From Vibrio hannami (lineage in GTDB: Bacteria > Pseudomonadota > Gammaproteobacteria > Enterobacterales > Vibrionaceae), in contig NZ_JARQZP010000007.1 of assembly GCF_029589055.1 (NCBI RefSeq), positions 1,240,001 to 1,304,000 on the forward strand: a stretch of DNA of 64,000 bases, read 5' to 3'. A program made the translations under genes and the position numbers. Below the pieces are notes generated by a model. The model made no database searches, had not been told where the DNA came from, and saw only the letters and a list, made by a program, of their open reading frames with translations. Each line of letters begins with the position of its first letter. The first letter of the stretch is position 1. Positions 8,665 through 16,667 of the stretch are shown here, piece after piece.

Positions 8665-10857
8665 TCAACCCATATCAACACCGTAATTATATTCGCCATA
8701 CCCATATTCTTTCTGAGCAGCCTTGCTATTCACCTGATTAACCACCACACCATCAATAGTAATATTGTGACTAATTAGTTTAGACATGGTCTTTTTAATT
8801 GCATCTTGTTTGGTTGAGTTTGCTTTAACAACAACTAATGCCTCATTAGTTAGCTGGCTGATAATGAGTGAATCACTAACAGGTAGCGTTGGAGGAGTAT
8901 CTATTACGATCTTGTCGAACTGCTGCTCAAGGGTATTGAGTAGTTCAGCAAATTTAGGGGAACTTAATAGTTCCTGTGGGTTAGGTGTTAGCATACCTGC
9001 TGGTAATACGGTTAAACCCGATTGCTCATCTTTAAACAGGCAGTCTTGTAGTTCAGTGCCCATTAATAGATGGTTGGTTAAACCCTGCTGATATTTTTTA
9101 AGACCAAAGCGCTCCGCAACTGAAGGCTTGCGTAAGTCACCATCAATAAGAAGTACGTTTTCAACCTTAGCAAAAGACATTGCTAGGTTGATAGCAACTG
9201 TTGTTTTTCCTTCCGCTGGCAACGAAGAGGTAACAGAAATTCGTTTATGTTGCTTGTTCATAAAAGCAAGCATTAATGAGGTGCGAATAGAACGAATAGA
9301 TTCGCTAAAGCTTACTTCGTTTTCATCAAAGAATACTGTGTTATCCAGTGGCTTTTTCTTAAAGCGTTTGGCTTTAATTTGAGGGATTCCTCCAAGAGGA
9401 ATCAATCCAAAACGTTCTTCAAAGTTTTTCACTGATTCAATAGTATTTTTCATTGCATCCAGGATAAACACCATCACTACTGCAAAGCCAAGACTTGCAA
9501 CAAAGGCTAATGCTACAATCAGCTTTTTCTTTGGTGCACTAGGTTCCTGAGGAATCAGTGCTTCATCGGTGAACCTTGCATTTGCCGATTCAAAATCACT
9601 GGTTGCGGTAGTTTCTTTTTGGCGATTCAGGAAAACATTCAGTACGTTTCTGTTGGTTGCTACTTCACGTTTCAGCGCTTCGTACTTACTCTTTTTAACC
9701 GTAATTTCCTGAAATTCCCCTTTACGGTTATTTATTTCCTGAGTAATGAGTGATTCTTGCTTACGAACTGCCTGCAATTCTTTACCAATACCATTGATTA
9801 GTTTTTTGGTAATTGAACGAGCTTGTTCCTGAACTGATTTCAGTTTTGCATTGGCCGCTTTCATTTTGTCGTGTTTAGGGCCGTAACGTTTACTTAACTC
9901 GTTTACTTCGTTTACTGCATCAATTTCTGCTTCACGAATTGCAATTACTTGTGGGTGCGACGAAATACTCGGAATGGCGGATAAGGAGGCAACATCTGTT
10001 ACGTTAATCGAACGAAGCGCAGTATATGCAGATTCTGTTTCGATGCGTCTATCACGCACTTCTGCAAGGCGTTCTGTTAAGTTTGCCAATTCTTGGCTCG
10101 CTAATGATTGAATACCGCTGTCGTCAATCAATTTTTCTCTTACTAAGAAGTCAGATAATGCCTTCTCTGATGCAGCTAGTTGATCTTGTAGTTCAACCAG
10201 GCGAGTAGTAATCCAGCTAGAAGCGTATTCGGTAGTAGAGATTCGTGCTTCCAGGTTTATATCGATATATGCATAGCCGATTGCGTTGGCGACTTTGGCA
10301 GCTAGCTCTGGGTTTTCCGAAGTAAAACTGATTTTCACTAGTTGGGTTTTGCGAACTGGCGAGATAACAAGGTTATCTTTAAACGCTTTTAATACTGATT
10401 GTCGAATTGATTCTTCTGACGGCGCTTTGTTCAGGTCGGTATTTAGCAGAGACGCAACTAGAGGTATTGCTTTTATTTCATCTACAATTGATTTTTCGGT
10501 ACTAAGTGAACCATTAAACTCTTCAAGTTCTGCGATCTTAAGATCTTGAATAACCTTCTCGGCTATCTGGTTAGACTTAAGTATTTCAAACTGTGTTAGA
10601 TAGTATTCGGCCTGGCTGGAATCGATTCCTACAACTTCTTCAATTGATACTACTTTTTTCTCTTGCGCTTCGATAAGTAGTGTTGCAGTTGCAGTGTATT
10701 TAGGAGTGATAGACAGTACTACCAATACGGCGATACCTGTAACCAACACGGCAAATAGGAAAATGGATAACCAGCTTTTTTTAAGAACTCTGAAATAGTG
10801 GCTTAGGTCTATGATCTCTTCTGAGTTTGTTTTGTTTTCTTCTAACAACTGTTGCAT
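8665..10857 (-). CDS. wzc: Wzc-type chain-length regulator/tyrosine autokinase
   Basis: A 730-residue inner-membrane co-polymerase fused to a BY-kinase. N-terminal Wzz domain: TM helix near residues 35-55, then a long periplasmic coiled-coil region to about 430, then a second TM near 445-465. The cytoplasmic kinase has Walker A SLPAEGKTT near 545, Walker A' LLIDGDLRKPS near 575, and Walker B VIDTPPT near 655. The extreme C-terminus has a tyrosine cluster (YGYGEYNYG) for autophosphorylation. It sets polymer length and gates export with Wza. The LMW-phosphatase domain at 49066-50823 is a possible partner, though it lies in another operon. The downstream neighbour begins after a 116-bp gap. Confidence 0.93.
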   Translation of the reverse strand: MQQLLEENKTNSEEIIDLSHYFRVLKKSWLSIFLFAVLVTGIAVLVVLSITPKYTATATLLIEAQEKKVVSIEEVVGIDSSQAEYYLTQFEILKSNQIAEKVIQDLKIAELEEFNGSLSTEKSIVDEIKAIPLVASLLNTDLNKAPSEESIRQSVLKAFKDNLVISPVRKTQLVKISFTSENPELAAKVANAIGYAYIDINLEARISTTEYASSWITTRLVELQDQLAASEKALSDFLVREKLIDDSGIQSLASQELANLTERLAEVRDRRIETESAYTALRSINVTDVASLSAIPSISSHPQVIAIREAEIDAVNEVNELSKRYGPKHDKMKAANAKLKSVQEQARSITKKLINGIGKELQAVRKQESLITQEINNRKGEFQEITVKKSKYEALKREVATNRNVLNVFLNRQKETTATSDFESANARFTDEALIPQEPSAPKKKLIVALAFVASLGFAVVMVFILDAMKNTIESVKNFEERFGLIPLGGIPQIKAKRFKKKPLDNTVFFDENEVSFSESIRSIRTSLMLAFMNKQHKRISVTSSLPAEGKTTVAINLAMSFAKVENVLLIDGDLRKPSVAERFGLKKYQQGLTNHLLMGTELQDCLFKDEQSGLTVLPAGMLTPNPQELLSSPKFAELLNTLEQQFDKIVIDTPPTLPVSDSLIISQLTNEALVVVKANSTKQDAIKKTMSKLISHNITIDGVVVNQVNSKAAQKEYGYGEYNYGVDMG

Positions 10858-10881
10858 ATATGGCCTGGGTTAAGGTTCGTA

Positions 10882-11253
10882 TGCATTCCCACGCGGAGCG
10901 TGGGAACGAGAAAGTGATTGTTTGAGTTTAGGTTGTACACATTCCCACGCGGAGCGTGGGAACGAGAAAAATGTCCTTGGGAACGAGACAACTTTTCCAC
11001 GTGCTTTAACTAGATTCCGTACTATACTCGTTCCTCGTTATACGGAATGACGTAGTAAGTTAGAGCTGCATGCGTTCCCACGCAGAGCGTGGGAACGAGA
11101 CAACTTTTCCACGTGCTTTAACTAGATTCCGTACTACGCTCGTTCCTCGCTATACGGAATGACGTAGTAAGTTAGTGCTGTACGCATTCCCACGCGGAGC
11201 GTGGGAACGAGAAAAAATGTCCGTGGGAACGAGAAAATGGCCGTGGGAACGAG
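10882..11253. repeat. Cluster of palindromic repeats and a 112-bp tandem duplication
   Basis: The 407-bp gap between wza and wzc is almost entirely repetitive. Four copies of TTCCCACGC-n3-GCGTGGGAA followed by CGAG lie at 10882-10910, 10940-10966, 11072-11099 and 11184-11211. Half copies (GGGAACGAG) are at 10975-10987, 11221-11233 and 11241-11253. A segment containing the dyad ATTCCGTA...TACGGAAT occurs twice with a 112-bp offset (about 10978-11089 and 11090-11201). Because it sits inside an operon the transcript would carry several hairpins, which could attenuate or stabilise the mRNA. No coding sequence is credible here. Confidence 0.85.
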
Positions 11254-11264
11254 GCATTACCGTT

Positions 11265-11828
11265 TTACCAGAAAGAACTTACTACGTAGATGGTGTCGCC
11301 GGGTCTTACTTTTTCGGTTAACTCAACTTCACCTTTGTTTTTTAAGAAGTCCTGAATCTGTTTTTGACTCATGCCTTCTAGTTCGTTTTCTTGCGTTAGG
11401 TAAATACCTTTTGTTTTGCGGTATTTCGCTAAAAATCCGCCTGCCAATGCGATGGATTTTTCAACTGTTAGTTCAGGCTCGTATTCGTAAGCACCTGGTT
11501 TGTTTACTACACCATTTACGTAGATGTTTCGGTATTTCACTATGCTAACGGTTACTTTTGGGTCGATAAGGTAATCACCTCTTAAACCGTCCGCGATAGC
11601 AACCTGAACCTGTTTTAATGTTTTACCCTTAGTGCTAATGCTGCCAAGGTATGGATAATCGAAGTTTTGTCGGTTATCGATAACCATGTTTTCAAAGGTA
11701 AGGTCTTCTTCCCCATAAACCGAGATGCTAATAGTATCCCCTGCTGAAAGGGTATAATCGGAGGCATAACTAGCCACTGATATAAAGGTTAAGCAAACTA
11801 AAAATAGTTTTGTGATCGTCTTTAACAT
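11265..11828 (-). CDS. wza: Short Wza-like polysaccharide export protein
   Basis: A 187-residue secreted protein. The signal peptide of about 22 residues ends in ASYAS-DYTL; there is no lipobox cysteine. The poly_export/SLBB region begins at LSAGDTISISVYGEEDL, with DPKVTVSIVKYRNIYVNG and the SLBB-type NKPGAYEY turn near residue 115. It is about half the length of E. coli Wza and lacks the C-terminal outer-membrane helix, as in many marine gammaproteobacterial clusters, so another outer-membrane component may complete the channel. It should connect the Wzc co-polymerase to the outer membrane. A repeat-filled 407-bp gap separates it from wzc. Confidence 0.88.
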   Translation of the reverse strand: MLKTITKLFLVCLTFISVASYASDYTLSAGDTISISVYGEEDLTFENMVIDNRQNFDYPYLGSISTKGKTLKQVQVAIADGLRGDYLIDPKVTVSIVKYRNIYVNGVVNKPGAYEYEPELTVEKSIALAGGFLAKYRKTKGIYLTQENELEGMSQKQIQDFLKNKGEVELTEKVRPGDTIYVVSSFW

Positions 11829-11932
11829 CTTGTGTTTAATCCTGGTGTTGTTCTTGCGAATCTTGTTTTTGGGCGCAACTTACCACTCCCCATGCACAGG
11901 AGATAAAGGGGTATTGTTCTGGTTAAGTGAAA

Positions 11933-13348
11933 CTAATAAGCTGTTTTACCGACAAAGCCTTTGAATACGGTCAGGAACACAATTTTTATATCCAACCAAA
12001 TTGACCAGTTCTGGATATAGGTTAAATCGTACTCTACTCGTTTTTCCATCTTGTCCAGGGTGTCGGTTTCGCCACGGTAGCCGTTGATCTGTGCCCAGCC
12101 AGTAATACCTGGTTTAACATGGTGTCTGAGCATATATTTGTCTATAAGGCCACGGTACTCTTCGTTATGTGCTACGGCGTGCGGGCGTGGTCCAACAATG
12201 GACATCTGCCCTGTCAGCACATTAAAAAATTGAGGGAGTTCATCAAGGGATGTGCGTCGGATAAAGGCTCCGAACGGGGTAATGCGGGGATCATCCTTGG
12301 TTGCTTGTTTTACAACAGGTCCATTGTCTGTTGAACGCATGGAACGAAACTTCCACACTTTAATTGGTCTTCCGTCTAAACCATATCTGTCTTGCTTAAA
12401 GATTACCGGCCCTTTAGATGAGAGCTTAACGCCTAATGCAACGGCTGCTAACACAGGACTGATTAATACAATGATGATTGAGGCTAATACTACATCTTCA
12501 ACGCGTTTTATCATTGAAGTAAAACCACGAAATGGAGTGTCGTGGACGCTTAAGGTGACAACGTTTCCAACGTTTTTCCAGCGAGAATGCATTAAATCAA
12601 AAGTAAAAAAGTCTGGAACAACATGGACATGAGCATTTGAGTCAGCAAACGCATTTAGAATTTGCTTAATACGCTTAGCGGCTTCCATTGGTAGCGCAAT
12701 ATACACATTCTTAACGCTACGGTTTTTCGCCATTCTTAATGCGTCATCAATGTTGCCACGCATCGCTGCAGGCAATTTACTGGTGCCGACACTTTCGCTT
12801 AATCGATCCGGCGTTCTATCATCATAAAAACCAAGCAGGTTTTCATCAATATGCTTGTTTGTCTTTAGCTCGTTTGCCAACAATATTCCGGCACGTGTAG
12901 CGCCAATGATGATGGACTTATCTTTATAGGAATCTCGAGGACGAAAATATCGCGGAAGCTTAAATACACAGCAGCGCCAGAACAATAACGAAAGAGGAGT
13001 AGCTACAAACCAAAAACCAAGAACCACGCGTGAGTATGCTTCACCGATCTTGAAGAAGAAGCCCATTCCTAGTGAAACGGCTACACAGATAAACCAGGTA
13101 GCGAGAATGGTTAGAATGATTTGCTTGAAAGAGGAGTATTTATGATTTTGGTAGACACCAAGAACTTCAGAAACTAATGAATAAGCGACAACTACCACGC
13201 TTAAAATTAATTGGTATAAGGGAGAGAATGCGCCTACGTATATTGACGAGGCAGCAATTAGAAGAGCACAAATTGTGAATATATCGACAACGCGATATAT
13301 AAGCACCGACTCTTCCCCATGGTGCTTAATTCGATTTCCATATCCCAC
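11933..13348 (-). CDS. Undecaprenyl-phosphate sugar-1-phosphate transferase (WbaP/WcaJ type)
   Basis: A 471-residue polyprenyl phosphosugar transferase that starts each repeat unit by moving hexose-1-phosphate (usually glucose or galactose) to undecaprenyl phosphate. About four TM helices precede a CoA-binding-like Rossmann domain (IIGATRAGILLANEL near residue 145). A further helix near 285 leads into the catalytic bac_transf domain: KVWKFRSMRSTDNG near 335, DELPQFFNVLTGQMSIVGPRP near 375, and a C-terminal KPGITGWAQINGYRG block. First gene after the JUMPstart/ops leader, so it heads the region 1 operon. Confidence 0.93.
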   Translation of the reverse strand: MGYGNRIKHHGEESVLIYRVVDIFTICALLIAASSIYVGAFSPLYQLILSVVVVAYSLVSEVLGVYQNHKYSSFKQIILTILATWFICVAVSLGMGFFFKIGEAYSRVVLGFWFVATPLSLLFWRCCVFKLPRYFRPRDSYKDKSIIIGATRAGILLANELKTNKHIDENLLGFYDDRTPDRLSESVGTSKLPAAMRGNIDDALRMAKNRSVKNVYIALPMEAAKRIKQILNAFADSNAHVHVVPDFFTFDLMHSRWKNVGNVVTLSVHDTPFRGFTSMIKRVEDVVLASIIIVLISPVLAAVALGVKLSSKGPVIFKQDRYGLDGRPIKVWKFRSMRSTDNGPVVKQATKDDPRITPFGAFIRRTSLDELPQFFNVLTGQMSIVGPRPHAVAHNEEYRGLIDKYMLRHHVKPGITGWAQINGYRGETDTLDKMEKRVEYDLTYIQNWSIWLDIKIVFLTVFKGFVGKTAY

Positions 13349-13380
13349 AGCAATTTACCTAGCTCATAATTTTGATTTAA

Positions 13381-13418
13381 GCATGCTACCGCCCTTAGGT
13401 TCAAAGCTCCTACCATGC
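13381..13418 (-). promoter_or_regulatory. JUMPstart with ops element (RfaH recruitment site)
   Basis: On the minus strand the segment reads TGGTAG, 16 bases, then GGCGGTAGCATGCTT. This matches the JUMPstart layout of enterobacterial polysaccharide operons (TGGTAG then GGCGGTAGCGTG) and contains the 8-base ops core GGCGGTAG at 13386-13393. It ends 32 bases before the ATG of the first EPS gene. RfaH loads on RNA polymerase paused at ops and suppresses termination across long operons, which fits the more than 13 kb of co-directional genes downstream. rfaH itself is not in the window. Confidence 0.82.
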
Positions 13419-13440
13419 TTAAATCTAGACAACCAAATGT

Positions 13441-13470
13441 CATTCCAATGGGTAATTAGCCAATGGAATG
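13441..13470. promoter_or_regulatory. 30-bp imperfect dyad upstream of JUMPstart
   Basis: Arms CATTCCAATGG and CCAATGGAATG flank an 8-bp AT spacer about 25 bp upstream of the JUMPstart. The outer six bases are perfectly inverted and CCAATGG is also directly repeated. The position suits an operator near the operon promoter. No regulator can be assigned. Confidence 0.35.
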
Positions 13471-14119
13471 CTCTATTACGTTCGTTAGTGTTCTTTCTGT
13501 TCGATACTTAATAATTAAGGGGAGAAGCATCAACACTACAATTTATTTCTTTTGTTACTCGTAGCCACTCATTCAACAGGTGGCTCGGCATTTATAATGA
13601 ACATAAATTATTACAACTTGAATATATACTCAAGCCAAAATTATGTGCCTAGATTATGATACATAGGAGACATTGATTTCAATCAAGGCGTGATATGCTG
13701 CCCAAAACACTGTCTCAAATTCTTATTTTTAAGACATAATAACATCAGCATCACTATAAGTAATTGATTAGTATAAGCACTCCAATTTGGCTTTTAACTG
13801 ATAGATTTATTTATCTGAATACATTTCCCATCAAGTTCCATCAAACTTAGCTTCGAACTAGAATTTATTATTGATGTTTTAATTAGTTAATTATCATTTT
13901 TGAGACAATTTGTTTCCAAATACAAATGTATTTTATAAATCCCTAATGTAGTAAGATATATTTATCAGTTTCAAAGCTCTCAACTTCAAGTAGTTATATT
14001 CTCATTACTATCATTAAGGTTTTTAATGAGATTATTGCCAATTAATTCTGGCTTTAATTTTTGTTTGAATACAGGCTTGGAAGGGAAGTTTAGATGATGT
14101 GAGAAGTAAGAGAAAATAG

Positions 14120-14139
14120 ATCCCTGCCTTCGCAGGGAT
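14120..14139. repeat. Hairpin repeat ATCCCTGC-CTTC-GCAGGGAT
   Basis: A perfect 8-bp stem with a CTTC loop, 42 bp past the nspC stop on the minus strand. A degenerate copy (CCTGC-CTTC-GCAGG) is at 20060-20073. It looks like a dispersed repeat rather than a classical terminator because no T-run follows in the nspC direction. Confidence 0.7.
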
Positions 14140-14181
14140 GACGAATTCAAAACTTATGGATGACTAATTCAAAACGTATGG
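14138..14181. repeat. 22-bp tandem duplication abutting the nspC stop
   Basis: Two copies of ATGACnAATTCAAAACnTATGG, differing at two positions, lie head to tail and end exactly one base before the nspC stop codon. Probably slippage-derived; no function seen. Confidence 0.8.
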
Positions 14182-15327
14182 TTATTGAACTTTCCATTGT
14201 GAAAGCGAACGTTTGAAATCTTCGTAGCCAAATTCGTTTAATAACTGAATATCGCCGTTTGATCTTTCGCAATAAATGGAAGGCATTTTTAAACCATTAA
14301 ACCAGTTAAGCTTAACCATGGTGTAACCAGCACTATCCAGTATATGTAACTTTTGCCCTATCTCTAGTGGCTTATCGAATCGAGATACACAGAATTGATC
14401 ACCCGCCAGGCATGAACACGAACCAATTACGTATTGGTGGCTCCCCTGCTCTGATGCTTCTAATATCGATGCTGGTTCATCGTAGATTAACGTATCAAGG
14501 CGGTGCGCCTCTGTTGCAGAGTCTACAATTGCCGTCTTCATTTCGTTTTCTACGATGTCTACCACAGTCACAACCAAATCGGTTGTTTTGGTGATAATGG
14601 CTTCACCAGGCTCAAGATAGAGCTGTACACTATGTTTCTCGGCAAATGCTTTTAACGCTGCGCCTAGCTTGTCGATATCGTACCCAGGCCAGGTAAAGAA
14701 CACACCACCACCCAGGCTTACCCAGTCAAGCTTGTTCAGATACTTGCCGAACTGGTTAGAAATAGAATCAAGTAGTGAAATAAAGGCATTCACATCTTTG
14801 TTTTCACAGTTCATATGGAACATAGCGCCATTGATGTTATCGAATACCTCTGGATTAACATGATCTGCTTGTACACCTAGCCTTGAGTACTTACGCGCCG
14901 GGTTTGCTAAATCCTGCCCTGCGTAGCTCACCCCCGGATTTAAGCGAAGGCCAATCGAGGCTTTGCCTTCTACAAGGTGGCGGTAAGCAGCTAACTGTGA
15001 CTGTGAGTTGAAGATCATTTTGTCGCAGATATCGGCAACTTCGCGTACGTCGTCTTCACTATACCCAACGCTGTATGCGTGAGTTTCACCACCAAAGGTT
15101 TCGTAGCCAAGCTTTACTTCGTAGGGGCCACTGCTTGTTGTACCGTCGAGATATGGTTTTATGATGTCGAATACACCCCATGTTGAGAAGCATTTCAGGG
15201 CAAGTACGAGTTTCACACCTGAGATTTCTTTTAGGTGTTTTGCTTTTTCCAGGTTCTGAATCAGCTTTTCTTCATTGATCATGAAGTATGGGGTTTTTAG
15301 GTTTTGGGTGGTTATTTTGTTGTTCAT
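14182..15327 (-). CDS. nspC: Carboxynorspermidine/carboxyspermidine decarboxylase
   Basis: A 381-residue PLP-dependent group IV decarboxylase (alanine-racemase fold) that removes CO2 from carboxynorspermidine to give norspermidine in the cytosol. The PLP lysine is K45 in LVLALKCFSTWG. The PLP-phosphate region is VSLGGGVFF near 205, YLEPGEA near 240 precedes the barrel end, and the active-site cysteine lies in GSCSCLAGDQF near 300. Final step of the operon, 82 bp after the corrected stop of the dehydrogenase gene. NspC in Vibrio cholerae is needed for norspermidine and normal biofilm formation. Confidence 0.95.
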   Translation of the reverse strand: MNNKITTQNLKTPYFMINEEKLIQNLEKAKHLKEISGVKLVLALKCFSTWGVFDIIKPYLDGTTSSGPYEVKLGYETFGGETHAYSVGYSEDDVREVADICDKMIFNSQSQLAAYRHLVEGKASIGLRLNPGVSYAGQDLANPARKYSRLGVQADHVNPEVFDNINGAMFHMNCENKDVNAFISLLDSISNQFGKYLNKLDWVSLGGGVFFTWPGYDIDKLGAALKAFAEKHSVQLYLEPGEAIITKTTDLVVTVVDIVENEMKTAIVDSATEAHRLDTLIYDEPASILEASEQGSHQYVIGSCSCLAGDQFCVSRFDKPLEIGQKLHILDSAGYTMVKLNWFNGLKMPSIYCERSNGDIQLLNEFGYEDFKRSLSQWKVQ

Positions 15328-15341
15328 GTTTGGCTCTGGTA

Positions 15342-15370
15342 TGCATTCCCACGCAGAGCGTGGGAACGAG
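15342..15370. repeat. Copy of the TTCCCACGC palindromic repeat
   Basis: Same element as in the 10882-11253 cluster, here in the 82-bp gap between the dehydrogenase gene and nspC, so it is transcribed within the norspermidine operon. Confidence 0.85.
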
Positions 15371-15376
15371 TATGTG

Positions 15377-15408
15377 CAGGTAACAGGTAACAGGTAACAG
15401 GTAACAGG
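15377..15408. repeat. Tandem 7-bp repeat CAGGTAA, 4.5 copies
   Basis: Directly downstream of the corrected stop codon of the carboxynorspermidine dehydrogenase gene. One base per unit differs from the array at 205-238. Confidence 0.8.
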
Positions 15409-15409
15409 A

Positions 15410-16655
15410 CTATTTTAGGATTTTGATATCCGGCTGGCCTACTTCCAGTTCCTGAACGTGCCAGTCCAGGCCGATCTCTGGCATGGTTTCCAGGAATGGA
15501 TCTGGGTCTAGCTGTTCCATATTGAATACACCCGCTTCTGCCCATTTTCCACTGGAAGTACTGAAGTGCAGCGGTAATAGCGGGTACACCAGTTGTGTAT
15601 GAGATAGCCTGATGCTCTACATCATCATATGCGATTTCGTGGTCAGCGTTGTTGTAGATAAATACGCTGCGCTCTTTGCCATCTTTTTTACCCTGTACCC
15701 AGGTACCGATGCAGGTTTTACCCGTGTAACCCGGAGCCAGTGAAGTTGGGTCTGGAAGCATCGCTTTCAATACATGCAAAGGCTGAACAACAGTACCATC
15801 ATGTAACGTTAGCGGATCTGGGCTTAGAAGGCCGATATCGCGCATGCAGTTAAAGTAGTTCAGATATTTGTCACCAAAGCCCATCCAGAATTCGATACGC
15901 TTAGCCGGGATAAACTCCTGCATAGAACGCACTTCATCGTGTGCCATTGAGTAAACCTTGTGCTTACCAACTAGCGGGAAATCAAACTCGAACATACGAG
16001 AGTGACAAGGTACTTGTTTCCAGTCGCCCTCTTCCCAGTAGAAAGAGTCGCCCTGAATCTCAAGCATGTTGGTTTCCGGATCGAAGTTGGTTGCGAACTT
16101 CTTGCCGTGGTCGCCTGCGTTTACATCCATCACGTCGATAGTATCGATTTCATCGAAAAGGTGCTTAACCGCGTATGCAGCAAACACACTTACCACGCCC
16201 GGATCAAATCCAGCACCCAAAATACCTGTGATGCCCGCTTCTTTAAACTTGTCGCGGAACTCCCACTGCCAGTCATACGCTTGTGGCACTTGCTGGCCTT
16301 CAGAACACAGGTCTACCGCTACAGAAGTATCCAGGTAAGACACCTTCGCCTGAAGACACGCTTCCATAATGGTGATATTCACCCACGGAGGACCTGCGTT
16401 AATAACAAGATCTGGTTTTACTTCTTTAATAAGAGCAACCAGAGCTTCAACGTCGTCTGCGTTTACCGCACGAGCTTCCAGTTTCTTTGAAGGATCTTTC
16501 AGGTTGTTTTTGTTTTTGATTGACTCGATGATCTTCTCACACTTGCTGATTGTACGAGATGCCAGAGTAATATCGCCTAATACATCGTTATTTTGCGCCG
16601 CTTTATGAGCAACAACCCATCCAACGCCACCTGCTCCGATTTGTAAGATAGACAT
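15410..16655 (-). pseudogene. Carboxynorspermidine dehydrogenase (LYS1-like), C-terminal frameshift
   Basis: Saccharopine-dehydrogenase-like enzyme that condenses diaminopropane with aspartate semialdehyde and reduces the imine to carboxynorspermidine. The start at 16655 has AAGGAAT upstream and opens with ILQIGAGGVGWVVAHKAA, the NAD(P) loop. GAGFDPGVVSVFAAY and the TTGVPAI block follow. After ...ALQYF the frame derails into unrelated residues that run through the downstream repeats. One base of the GG at 15554-15555 is extra: without it the protein continues SGKWAEAGVFNMEQL...QPDIKILK and stops at 15410, giving 414 residues, the family length. Either a sequencing indel or a real lesion removing about 49 residues of native C-terminus. 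Confidence 0.85.
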
Positions 16656-16667
16656 AGTATTTATTCC

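Larger units (their letters stand above)
13349..14181. other. Intergenic regulatory region upstream of the region 1 EPS operon
   Basis: 833 bp of AT-rich sequence between the first gene of the EPS operon and the end of nspC. It holds the JUMPstart/ops element (13381-13418), a 30-bp dyad (13441-13470), a perfect 16-bp palindrome AAATACAAATGTATTT (13919-13934), and two repeats next to nspC (14120-14181). The EPS operon promoter must lie upstream of 13418 on the minus strand, but no convincing -35/-10 pair stood out. No open frame here looks coding. Confidence 0.6.

Noticed and set aside
10882..11253. Possible CRISPR array because of regularly spaced palindromic repeats
   Set aside because: Spacing is irregular, the spacers are themselves duplicated, single copies occur elsewhere in the window, and no cas genes are present.
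11201..11548. A 115-codon plus-strand open frame over the wza 3' end and the repeat cluster
   Set aside because: It starts inside a palindromic repeat and runs antisense to a well-supported export gene; residues are low-complexity and match no family.
14120..14139. The hairpin after nspC as an intrinsic terminator
   Set aside because: The stem is good but no T-run follows on the minus strand, and related copies occur elsewhere, so it is listed as a repeat.
15324..15409. The apparent C-terminal extension of carboxynorspermidine dehydrogenase overlapping nspC
   Set aside because: It translates palindromic and 7-mer repeats; a one-base correction gives a family-like C-terminus ending at 15410.
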